Below are positions 16,278 to 23,929 of a stretch of 64,000 bases of DNA, in pieces. This DNA is from Wansuia hejianensis (GTDB taxonomy: Bacteria > Bacillota > Clostridia > Lachnospirales > Lachnospiraceae). The position numbers and the translations under genes were made by a program. Every line of letters starts with the position of its first letter. Positions within the stretch are counted from its first letter, which is position 1. The stretch lies in assembly GCF_014337215.1 (NCBI RefSeq), contig NZ_CP060635.1, positions 1,625,501 through 1,689,500 of the forward strand, read 5' to 3'. The notes below the pieces were generated by a model that was not told the DNA's origin, did no database searches, and saw only the letters and a list, made by a program, of their open reading frames with translations.

Positions 16278-17428
16278 TTCTTCCCGCTCCGCTTCGCATG
16301 GTACAGGGCGCTGTCGGCCTTTTTCAGCAGGGACTCCCAGCCTTTCTCGTCTCTGGCTTCTCCGCAGCTGAAGCCGATGCTGACCGTAACCACCTTCCCT
16401 GGATCGGCGGCCTTTATCTTCAGAGCCTCTACGCACCTGCGCAGCTCTTCTCCTATCCTGTCACAGTCCTCCCGCCGGACGTCCGGCTTCAGCACGAGGA
16501 ATTCTTCCCCTCCGTACCGGAACAGCTTGCCTGTATCCATCTGAAGGCCCAGGGCATCCGCAATTCTTCTCAGACACTCATCTCCCATCACATGACCGTA
16601 ACAGTCATTGTAATTCTTGAAATTATCTATGTCGATCATGTAGACCCCCAGGAGAAACTGATTCTGCCTGCTGTCCTGATAGATCCTGTGAAGAAAGCCT
16701 ATTAGAAAACGGCGGTTCAGCAGGCCGGTGAGAGAATCGTGATTGGCAATGAAATCCAGCTCCGCACTCTTCTCCATAATTTCCTGATTTTTTTCTTCAA
16801 TAATACATCGGTTTTTGAAATCCCTCCGCTGGCTGTAATACCGGTAAAAGCTTACAAACAGCGATGTGAGCGTCATGCCGGCCGAATTCACATAGAATCC
16901 AAAATGGTCACCGGCCTGTCCGCTGCTGAACAGCGGCATCCCGGCGATCATAAATGCCTCACTCAGAAGGTACAGCGGCAGGAACACCCCCGGCGGCAGA
17001 TAGGCCAGCACCGCCGCACTCATGACCATGACCAGGTATACACTGATGTTATCAGATACCCTCTGGTCATAAAGCGTGACCGCAACAGACCATGCCACAA
17101 GAAAAACCACAAATACGTACTGCAGCCGCAGGATACGCCCCGTACGCTCTCCGGCTGCCGGCCGTGAAAACACATACAGCATCCCGACAGCCAGCAGCGA
17201 CGCCGTGAGCATCAGCGCGTACATACAAAAATAAACCCTGCTGGGAACCGTATCCAGCCTGAATTCCGTATAGATCAGCGCATGCAGTATATTAAAGATC
17301 TGGAACAAAATCAGGATTCCGACAGGAATCCACAGAAAGCGGCGGATCTGCCGCTCCACCGAACGCTGAAATCTCTCTTCCTCTTCCGGAGTAAATATGA
17401 TTTTCTGAACAATCCCGATTTTTCTCAT
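16259..17428 (-). CDS. Membrane diguanylate cyclase (GGDEF domain)
   Basis: 389 residues. Residues about 25-210 contain five to six membrane segments of no recognised sensor class, followed by a short coiled coil (KNQEIMEKSAELDFIANHD) and a GGDEF domain. The active site is intact: IDIDNFK near residue 255 and GGEEF at 306-310. The RxxD inhibitory site expected just before GGEEF is absent (the positions read MDTG), so product inhibition by c-di-GMP should be weak (inference). The start MRKIGIV follows AAGAAG; the frame extends 45 codons further upstream without support. The gene ends inside the end of the convergent TetR gene. A PTS IIC-EAL protein lies two genes away. Confidence 0.92.
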   Translation of the reverse strand: MRKIGIVQKIIFTPEEEERFQRSVERQIRRFLWIPVGILILFQIFNILHALIYTEFRLDTVPSRVYFCMYALMLTASLLAVGMLYVFSRPAAGERTGRILRLQYVFVVFLVAWSVAVTLYDQRVSDNISVYLVMVMSAAVLAYLPPGVFLPLYLLSEAFMIAGMPLFSSGQAGDHFGFYVNSAGMTLTSLFVSFYRYYSQRRDFKNRCIIEEKNQEIMEKSAELDFIANHDSLTGLLNRRFLIGFLHRIYQDSRQNQFLLGVYMIDIDNFKNYNDCYGHVMGDECLRRIADALGLQMDTGKLFRYGGEEFLVLKPDVRREDCDRIGEELRRCVEALKIKAADPGKVVTVSIGFSCGEARDEKGWESLLKKADSALYHAKRSGKNQVSGL

Positions 17429-17609
17429 AAGTCTTCTTAGGCCCTTCCTGAATGCCGGCACACCTGTTGCCTGTATGTGTCCATCATACCACAGCCTGTC
17501 CCATTTCAACAGCGGAAATTTTAAAAAGCAGACACTTTCTTTGATGTATACAGAATTAGACACTTTTAAAAATATGTCCTAAAATGTTACGTTTTTCCAG
17601 CTTTGGCCG

Positions 17610-17638
17610 TCGACATCTGGTAATTTCCTACCTATAAT
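17610..17638 (+). promoter_or_regulatory. Promoter for the radical SAM gene
   Basis: TCGACA (17610-17615), 17-base spacer, TATAAT (17633-17638). Transcription would start near 17645, leaving an 80-base leader. No other promoter is as good in this divergent gap. Confidence 0.65.
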
Positions 17639-17727
17639 AAGGGCGTTATTAAGTATGTCCGCGCGGAATCCTGCTGCGCTGACCGGAACCTATAGATATA
17701 CATAAAGAAAGAATGGAGTAATTGACA

Positions 17728-19107
17728 ATGAATGTAGGAACTAAAATTAAAAATGCTGCAATTTCTACGGCTATCAATACCGCATTGAATTACCTGGAAA
17801 AAGACCCTGAGAAAAATGCACCCAAGATCATGGACCTGGTTGACAAACTGTGTCCGGAAGACTGGTATGTTGGCCAGAGAAACGCAATCCGTCAGGCAAT
17901 CGAGGAGAAGAACAACTGGTATGATCTGATTCTTCGTATCTATGCACTGGATCCGGAAGTCCGCAAGGCATTTTTCGCTAACTTTATCACCAACGCCAGC
18001 TTAAAGGGAAGCGCGCTTCAGGAAGAGACAGCAGAAAAAAATAACTGCAACGTTCCGTGGGCAATCCTGCTGGATCCTACATCCGCATGTAATCTGCAGT
18101 GCACCGGCTGTTGGGCTGCTGAGTACGGCCACAAGCTGAACCTCTCTCTGGAGACGATTGATTCTATCGTACAACAGGGTAAAGCGATGGGTACTTATAT
18201 GTACATCTATACCGGCGGCGAACCGTTGGTACGTAAAAAAGACCTGATCAAAATCTGCGAAATGCATCCTGACTGTGAATTCCTGTCCTTCACCAATGGA
18301 ACGCTGATCGATGAAGAATTCTGCCAGGAAATGCTCCGCGTGAAAAACTTCGTTCCGGCTATCAGCCTGGAGGGCTTTGAAGACGCCAACGACAGCCGCC
18401 GCGGACAGGGCGTTTACCAGAAGGTAATGCATGCAATGGAGTTGCTGAAATCACACAAGCTGCCCTTTGGTATTTCTGTATGCTATACCAGCCGCAACTT
18501 TGAGGATGTGTCCAGTGAAGCATTCTATGATAAGATCATCGATATGGGAGCCCTGTTTGTATGGTTCTTCCATTATATGCCGGTAGGCAACGCTGCTTCT
18601 CCGGAACTGATGCTGAGTCCGGAACAGCGTACAGAGATGTACAAACGCATTCGTGAATTCCGTGGAACCAAGGCCATCTTCGGTATGGATTTCCAGAATG
18701 ATGGAGAGTATGTAGGCGGATGTATTGCCGGAGGCCGCCGTTACCTGCATATCAACGCTAAGGGTGACGTAGAGCCTTGTGTATTCATCCACTATTCCAA
18801 TGCAAATATTCATGACTGCACTCTGCTGGAAGCACTGAAGAGCCCGATTTTCCAGGCTTATCATGATAACCAGCCATTTAATGAGAATCATCTCCGCCCC
18901 TGCCCAATGCTGGAGAATCCGCAGCGCCTGCGCCAGCTGGTTAAGGATACCAATGCGGTGAATACTGATTATCAGGATCCTGAGTCTGTCGACCATCTCT
19001 GTGACAAATGCGAAACCTACGCCGCTAACTGGCAGCCGGTTGCAGACGAACTCTGGTGTTCTTCTCACCCGGATTCCTGCTCTTCCTGCAGCGGATGTGG
19101 AAAATAA
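17728..19107 (+). CDS. Radical SAM protein with Cys-rich C-terminus, function unknown
   Basis: 459 residues. The [4Fe-4S]-SAM cluster motif CxxxCxxC is Cys121, Cys125 and Cys128 (SACNLQCTGCW), followed by the SAM-binding YTGGEPL. An N-terminal 100-residue helical domain precedes it. The C-terminal part contains more cysteines (GGCIAGG, EPCVFIHY, RPCPMLEN, CDKC), as in SPASM-type auxiliary cluster domains, and ends in a tail with six cysteines in the last 15 residues or so. The ATG is nine bases after GGAG; a TTG two codons upstream is less likely. It is monocistronic, with its own promoter and terminator. No obvious peptide substrate gene is adjacent. A RiPP-like or cofactor role is only a possibility. 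Confidence 0.85.
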   Translation: MNVGTKIKNAAISTAINTALNYLEKDPEKNAPKIMDLVDKLCPEDWYVGQRNAIRQAIEEKNNWYDLILRIYALDPEVRKAFFANFITNASLKGSALQEETAEKNNCNVPWAILLDPTSACNLQCTGCWAAEYGHKLNLSLETIDSIVQQGKAMGTYMYIYTGGEPLVRKKDLIKICEMHPDCEFLSFTNGTLIDEEFCQEMLRVKNFVPAISLEGFEDANDSRRGQGVYQKVMHAMELLKSHKLPFGISVCYTSRNFEDVSSEAFYDKIIDMGALFVWFFHYMPVGNAASPELMLSPEQRTEMYKRIREFRGTKAIFGMDFQNDGEYVGGCIAGGRRYLHINAKGDVEPCVFIHYSNANIHDCTLLEALKSPIFQAYHDNQPFNENHLRPCPMLENPQRLRQLVKDTNAVNTDYQDPESVDHLCDKCETYAANWQPVADELWCSSHPDSCSSCSGCGK

Positions 19108-19120
19108 TAGAAAATGAAAG

Positions 19121-19149
19121 CCCCTGGACAAAAAGTCCGGGGGTTTTTT
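19121..19149 (+). terminator. Rho-independent terminator of the radical SAM gene
   Basis: CCCCTGGAC pairs with GTCCGGGGG around AAAAA and is followed by six T residues. It is 13 bases after the stop codon. Confidence 0.92.
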
Positions 19150-19169
19150 ATGTTTTATTGTTTCTTCCA

Positions 19170-19198
19170 TTGCCCGCCGTGGAAATATAGGCTATAAT
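19170..19198 (+). promoter_or_regulatory. Promoter for the IIC-EAL fusion gene
   Basis: TTGCCC (19170-19175), 17-base spacer, TATAAT (19193-19198). The predicted start near 19205 favours translation from the ATG at 19233, which has AGGTGG five bases upstream, over the ATG at 19215. Confidence 0.7.
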
Positions 19199-19232
19199 GG
19201 TTCGAGAAGTATAAATGATACAGGTGGCTGAT

Positions 19233-21323
19233 ATGTGGCGTTCGATATTTACAAGATTCAGAAAATTATCTCAGTGTACAGGAATACAGGCGATCCGTAA
19301 CGGCCTCGTCACACTGATTCCCATATTAATGATTGGAGCCTTCTCACTGGTTCTGAAATCACTCCCCCTCACAGCTTATCAGGAGTTTATTGCAGGCTGG
19401 AGCGGGGGCTTTCTTTATGCGCTTATTAATGGCGTCTATAATGTCACCTTCGGCCTTTTGTCTGTTTATATGACACTGTCCATCTCTTATCAGTACAGCC
19501 TTCTGAAGAGCTCTGACGCCAGATCACATTCAGGAGGAATGATTATCGTCGCCCTGGTATGCTTTTTTATTTTATCAGGAATGACTACCGGAACCGCCAC
19601 GGAGGGATCTTTCGGCGCCCAGGGCACATTTATAGCCATTCTGGCTTCGCTGGCCGGTTCTGAACTATACGTCATCCTGGTGGACCGCATGAAGCCGGTG
19701 AACCTTTTTTCTGACGGCGGCGACGTCCGGCTGACTTCCGCAATCAAATCTATTTTCCCTGCCGCTATTGTCATCATTCTGTTTGCCGTGCTTAACTATG
19801 TGATTTTGAGCATTACCGGGGCAGACAGCATCCAATCCCTGTTCCTTCTGAGCGCCAACGCTATTTTCAGGGTTGTCGGAAGCGGTATCGGAGGCGGGCT
19901 TCTGTTCGTAATTCTCTCCAGCGTCCTCTGGTTTTTCGGCATACACGGCAGCAACGTCCTGGAGGGTGTTTCCACCACAATGCTGGTCCCCGCTCTTGAG
20001 AAGAATGCTGCTGCTGTCGCTGCCGGGCAGACGCCTGTGGAGATCCTCACCAAGCCCTTCCTGGATACCTTCGTCCTCATGGGCGGCTGCGGCGCCACTC
20101 TCGGACTTTTTCTGGCACTCCTGCTGTTCAGCCGCAGGAGAAGCAACCGTACACTGATTAAAATGGCCGCCTTTCCGCTGGTATTCAATATTAATGAGAT
20201 CCTTGTGTTCGGCCTTCCGGTCATCTACAACCCGACGCTGCTGATTCCGTTCATACTGACGCCCGTCGCCTGTTTCTTCACCTCCTACGCCGCCACTGTC
20301 ATCGGTCTGGTCCCGGTCGTAACGCACACAGTTGAATGGACGACTCCTGTGCTGATCGGAGGGTATATGGCCACGGGATCTGTCGCCGGCACTCTTCTGC
20401 AGGTATTCAACCTGTTTCTGGCTGTATTGATTTACCGCCCCTTTGTCCGCAGGTACGATGCTGAAAAGCTCCGGACAGCCCAGTCGGAATACGACGAGCT
20501 TCTTCAGAAAATGAAATACAGCGAAGCCACTGGGACGCCTACCGTACTCACTGCCTCTGATACTATAGCCAAGGCCCTGGCCGCGGATCTGAATCACGCG
20601 ATCAACACCGGTCAGCTAATGCTGTATTACCAGCCCCAATATCATCTGGACGGACGCTGCCTGGGGGCTGAAGCGCTGCTGCGATGGGATCACAAGGTCT
20701 TCGGCATGGTCTACCCTCCCCTGATCATCCGTCTCGCCCAGGAAGCAGATCTGCTTCCCCGCCTGGAAAAGATGATCGTTTCCCGCGCCGCCGCAGATCT
20801 CCAGCGGCTGCACAGCGAAACCGGACTGGAACTAAAAATCAGCGTCAATATCACAGGCTCCTCGATTCAGTCGGCAGATTTTGAGAATTTCCTGACTGAC
20901 CTGTCAGCCAGGGATTATTTGCCCTGGTTAGAAATCACTGAACAGACTGCCCTTCTGTTCAATGACGAACTGAAGGCGCGATTTTCCCGCCTGCACGAGC
21001 TGGGTTACCATTTTGCGGTAGATGATTTCTCCATGGGTCAGACGTCCCTGAAATACCTTCTCGGCAGCCAGTTTGAACTGGTTAAGCTGGATGGGTCGCT
21101 GGTGACAGGCATGCTTGATAATCCCCGGTGCCGGGATATCGTTTCCTCCATTGTCCAGCTCTCCCATTCCCTGAATGTAGACGTGCTGGCTGAGTATGTC
21201 AGCAGCCCAGAGCTCAGGGACACGCTGGCCGGAGCCGGCTGCACCAGATATCAGGGCTGGTATTATTCACAGGCAGTTCCCTTTGATGAATTCGCGGCTC
21301 TGGCTTCCGGGAAAAAATTCTGA
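19233..21323 (+). CDS. PTS IIC-like membrane domain fused to an EAL c-di-GMP phosphodiesterase
   Basis: 696 residues. Residues about 10-405 resemble a cellobiose/lactose-family PTS EIIC, with about ten membrane segments, a FFGIHGSNVLEG segment and a NINEILVFGLPVIYNP segment containing the conserved EIIC Glu. After a short linker, residues about 450-690 form an EAL domain with every catalytic residue: Glu480 (EALLRW), Asn539, Glu567, Asp597-Asp598 (DDFSMG), Lys618, Glu654 and Gln674. It should degrade c-di-GMP at the membrane. No EIIA, EIIB or HPr gene is near, so the EIIC part may sense a sugar rather than phosphorylate it (inference). The start is chosen by the AGGTGG site. The stop touches the relic kinase gene on the other strand. 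Confidence 0.9.
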   Translation: MWRSIFTRFRKLSQCTGIQAIRNGLVTLIPILMIGAFSLVLKSLPLTAYQEFIAGWSGGFLYALINGVYNVTFGLLSVYMTLSISYQYSLLKSSDARSHSGGMIIVALVCFFILSGMTTGTATEGSFGAQGTFIAILASLAGSELYVILVDRMKPVNLFSDGGDVRLTSAIKSIFPAAIVIILFAVLNYVILSITGADSIQSLFLLSANAIFRVVGSGIGGGLLFVILSSVLWFFGIHGSNVLEGVSTTMLVPALEKNAAAVAAGQTPVEILTKPFLDTFVLMGGCGATLGLFLALLLFSRRRSNRTLIKMAAFPLVFNINEILVFGLPVIYNPTLLIPFILTPVACFFTSYAATVIGLVPVVTHTVEWTTPVLIGGYMATGSVAGTLLQVFNLFLAVLIYRPFVRRYDAEKLRTAQSEYDELLQKMKYSEATGTPTVLTASDTIAKALAADLNHAINTGQLMLYYQPQYHLDGRCLGAEALLRWDHKVFGMVYPPLIIRLAQEADLLPRLEKMIVSRAAADLQRLHSETGLELKISVNITGSSIQSADFENFLTDLSARDYLPWLEITEQTALLFNDELKARFSRLHELGYHFAVDDFSMGQTSLKYLLGSQFELVKLDGSLVTGMLDNPRCRDIVSSIVQLSHSLNVDVLAEYVSSPELRDTLAGAGCTRYQGWYYSQAVPFDEFAALASGKKF

Positions 21324-22042
21324 TTAGCTGACGGGAAACGCAGCCCAGAACGTGCAGCCGCCGCCTGGCGTTTCTCTGAAACCGATCCTTCCCCCCCATC
21401 ATACGGGTGATTTCTGCGGCTATGGACAGTCCCAGGCCATAGTGTGATTGATCTGTCCGGGATTTATCCCCGCAATAGAACCGTTCAAAGACATGAACCG
21501 CGTCTTCTGCAGAAATCCCCGTTCCATGATCTGCGACAGAAAAACAGATTTCATTTTTTAAAGCTCTGGCTTGAAGCTCTATGCCGGAGCCTTTTTTTGA
21601 AAACCTCACGGCATTGTCCATGAAAATCCTCAGAACCTGGATCAGCCGGTCCGGATCGGCCTTCAGTTCCGGCAATTCCTTTTCTTCCATTTCCACTGAC
21701 AATTTCACGCCTTTTTGAATGCACAACGCTTCATAGCTTTCATACAGGCTGAACAGGATGATATCCACGTTTACCTCCCGGGGATAGAGGCTTACCGCTC
21801 CTGCGTCTGTAGAAGCCAGCAGCAGCCAAACTATAAAGGTCTTCCGCATCTCCCTGGCCGCCGTCCTGTGCCCGGCCTCCATCCGCCGTCCGCCCGCTTT
21901 CTCCCTGTTCGCTTCCAGTCTGGCCGCTTCCTGCCCGCAAATCCTTCCGGACGCCTCCTTCCCCAGAAGCCGGACCGCATCCCACCAGCATCAAAACGCC
22001 CAACCCAATTGCAAAAACCTTTAGCCCTTTAAAACTCTTCAT
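21324..22042 (-). pseudogene. Decayed histidine kinase
   Basis: The start has a good GGTGGG site and encodes a hydrophobic N-terminal segment, then the frame is lost: the kinase-like helix QEAARLEANREK is in another frame. The HxxxxP phosphoacceptor region is missing; sequence jumps from EMRKTFI to a segment resembling the end of the dimerisation domain (STDAGAVSLYP). The ATPase domain follows intact (DNAVRFSKKGSG, DHGTGIS, GLGLSIA). A run of seven C (21391-21397) then shifts the frame; dropping one base restores GGRIGFRETPGGGCTFWAAF and a stop directly against the IIC-EAL gene. Two frameshifts plus an internal deletion make it non-functional. No partner response regulator is adjacent. Confidence 0.75.
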
Positions 22043-22152
22043 AATAAAACCCACCTCTTTCTTCTTTATATGAACACATTATAGAAAAAACTTTTCTAAA
22101 AATCCTGTAAAAAATGTGTGCATAATGAATTACCCAAAGCCTCCAAATATTT

Positions 22153-22213
22153 GTTGACAAATCAACATTTCTCTGTTATAGTCATGTTGTTTTGTAAGTT
22201 GATGAATCAACTT
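22153..22213 (+). promoter_or_regulatory. MarR promoter with two matching operators
   Basis: The promoter is TTGACA (22154-22159), 17 bases, TATAGT (22177-22182). One inverted repeat, GTTGA-CAAA-TCAAC (22153-22166), covers the -35 box; a second, AAGTTGA-TGAA-TCAACTT (22196-22213), lies just after the predicted transcription start. Both share the core GTTGA-N4-TCAAC. This is the layout expected for an autorepressing MarR-type regulator. Confidence 0.8.
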
Positions 22214-22234
22214 TCCAGACAGAAAGAGGTAACT

Positions 22235-22759
22235 ATGATAGAAAGATTTGAAAAACTCACCTCCGGTATCACCCAGGTCTACAAATCCATTCAGAGGATC
22301 AAGAAACACCGCATGGATTCCCTGGGGCTCAAGGGTTCCCATGTCATGTGTATCTACTACCTCAGTAAGAATCCGGAAGGGCTGACAGCGGCTGACCTGT
22401 GCTCCATCTGCCGTGAGGATAAGGCCGGTATTTCCAGGATTCTTTCGGATCTTGAGATGAATCAGTTCATCACCTACACCATTTCCCCCGATAAAAGGAA
22501 ATACCGTGCGAAAGCGGTTTTAACCGCCAGAGGATCTGACTGCGCCCTCAAGGTGAAGGACTTGATTATGAGTGCGGTTATTTCAGGTGGCAAGGGGATT
22601 TCGGATGAGGAACGGGAGCTCTTTTACCGCGTCCTGTTTCAGGTTTCCGAGAACCTGAATGAGATCTGTGCTAAATTGGATAAAGAAACAGAAAGGATTT
22701 CTAACAACCATGAATCAACTGAAAAAGATTTACTGCAGGGTCTTTCAGACAGCATTTAA
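22235..22759 (+). CDS. MarR family transcriptional regulator
   Basis: 174 residues from the ATG that follows AGAGGT by six bases. The winged helix is visible: LKGSHVMCIYYLSKNPEGLTAADLC, CREDKAGISRILSDLE (recognition helix) and the wing FITYTISPDKRKYRAKAVLT. Flanking helices make the dimer interface. It opens a cluster of two iron alcohol dehydrogenases and an aldehyde dehydrogenase; its 3' end overlaps the first of these by 50 bases, so expression is coupled. It probably represses itself and the cluster and responds to an aldehyde, alcohol or redox signal (inference). Two matching operators lie in its promoter. Confidence 0.9.
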   Translation: MIERFEKLTSGITQVYKSIQRIKKHRMDSLGLKGSHVMCIYYLSKNPEGLTAADLCSICREDKAGISRILSDLEMNQFITYTISPDKRKYRAKAVLTARGSDCALKVKDLIMSAVISGGKGISDEERELFYRVLFQVSENLNEICAKLDKETERISNNHESTEKDLLQGLSDSI

Positions 22760-23912
22760 AATCGCCCTGCCTTTTCTTCCTTACCGCAAGCCGGAGATTG
22801 TCGGCAGCGTAAAAGCACTTCCGGAAATCATACGGAAAAATAACTGTGACAACGTTCTGGTCATCACTGATACAGGCATCCGGAAGCTGGGACTCACAAA
22901 GCGCCTGGAAAAGGCTCTGGCAGCCGGCGGTATCACTTTTACCATCTACGATCAGACCGTCGCCAACCCCACGACGGCCAATGTGGCGGAGGCGCTGGAG
23001 ATCTATCAGTCCGGCGGATGCAACGCGATTATCGGTTTCGGAGGGGGCTCCAGCATGGACTGTGCCAAGGCTGTGGCCGTATGCGCGGCAAAGCCGGGCA
23101 AGTCTCTCGAGAAGATGAAAGGAATTCTGAAGGTACACACAAAGCTTCCGCTGATTATAGCAATCCCGACGACAGCAGGAACCGGCAGTGAAACGACTCT
23201 GGCGGCTGTTATCACCGACGCCGAAACACGCCATAAATATGCGATTAACGATTTCCCGCTGATCCCAAGATACGCGGTATTGGACCCCAAGGTCACTCTG
23301 AGCCTTCCGCCTCACATCACCGCCACTACCGGCATGGACGCCCTCACTCATGCGGTTGAGGCTTTCATTGGCAATTCAACCACCTACGGTACCCGGAAAG
23401 ACGCCCTGATGGCCGTCCGGTTAATTTTTGAGAACCTGGACACCGCTTATGCGGACGGAAACAATATAGAAGCCCGGCGCAACATGCTGAAAGCTTCCTT
23501 CTACGCAGGCTGTGCGTTTACCAAATCCTACGTGGGATATGTTCACGCGGTGGCCCACTCCCTGGGCGGAGAATACAATGTGCCCCACGGGCTGGCTAAT
23601 GCAGTCCTCCTCCCTTTTGTACTGGAAGCCTATGGCTCTTCCATCCACGCCAAGCTCCGCAAGCTGGCTGTTGAGGCCGGCATTTCTGACAAAGGCTCAT
23701 CCGATGAATATGCGGCCAAAAATTTCATCCAAGCGGTTAAAGATATGAAGAAACGCTTCGGCATCGGAGATACGATCCGGGAAATCAGAGAAGAGGATAT
23801 CTCAAAGCTTTCTCATTACGCGGATAAGGAAGCTAATCCCCTCTACCCTGTCCCGGTTCTCATGAACGCCAAGGAACTGGAACAATTCTATTATCTTCTG
23901 ATGGAAAACTGA
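22710..23912 (+). CDS. Iron-containing alcohol dehydrogenase (first)
   Basis: 400 residues. The NAD(P)-binding motif GFGGGSSMD lies near residue 115 and PTTAGTGSE near 160. Metal ligands are in GMDALTHAVEA (Asp and His), VHAVAHSLGG (His) and VPHGLANA (His). It interconverts an aldehyde and an alcohol with NAD(P)H. The start MNQLKK is chosen because it is the ATG nearest the AAAGGA site; it lies inside the MarR gene in a different frame, with a 50-base overlap. The N-terminus carries about 30 residues more than many members. It is followed after 17 bases by an aldehyde dehydrogenase. The substrate is not evident. Confidence 0.88.
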   Translation: MNQLKKIYCRVFQTAFKIALPFLPYRKPEIVGSVKALPEIIRKNNCDNVLVITDTGIRKLGLTKRLEKALAAGGITFTIYDQTVANPTTANVAEALEIYQSGGCNAIIGFGGGSSMDCAKAVAVCAAKPGKSLEKMKGILKVHTKLPLIIAIPTTAGTGSETTLAAVITDAETRHKYAINDFPLIPRYAVLDPKVTLSLPPHITATTGMDALTHAVEAFIGNSTTYGTRKDALMAVRLIFENLDTAYADGNNIEARRNMLKASFYAGCAFTKSYVGYVHAVAHSLGGEYNVPHGLANAVLLPFVLEAYGSSIHAKLRKLAVEAGISDKGSSDEYAAKNFIQAVKDMKKRFGIGDTIREIREEDISKLSHYADKEANPLYPVPVLMNAKELEQFYYLLMEN

Positions 23913-23929
23913 GAGGGAGGAATCTTCAT

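Noticed and set aside
21740..22054. Small lipoprotein with an LVGC lipobox
   Set aside because: The start is real, but the downstream part is a shifted reading of the decayed kinase and continues into its other frame; I include it in the pseudogene.
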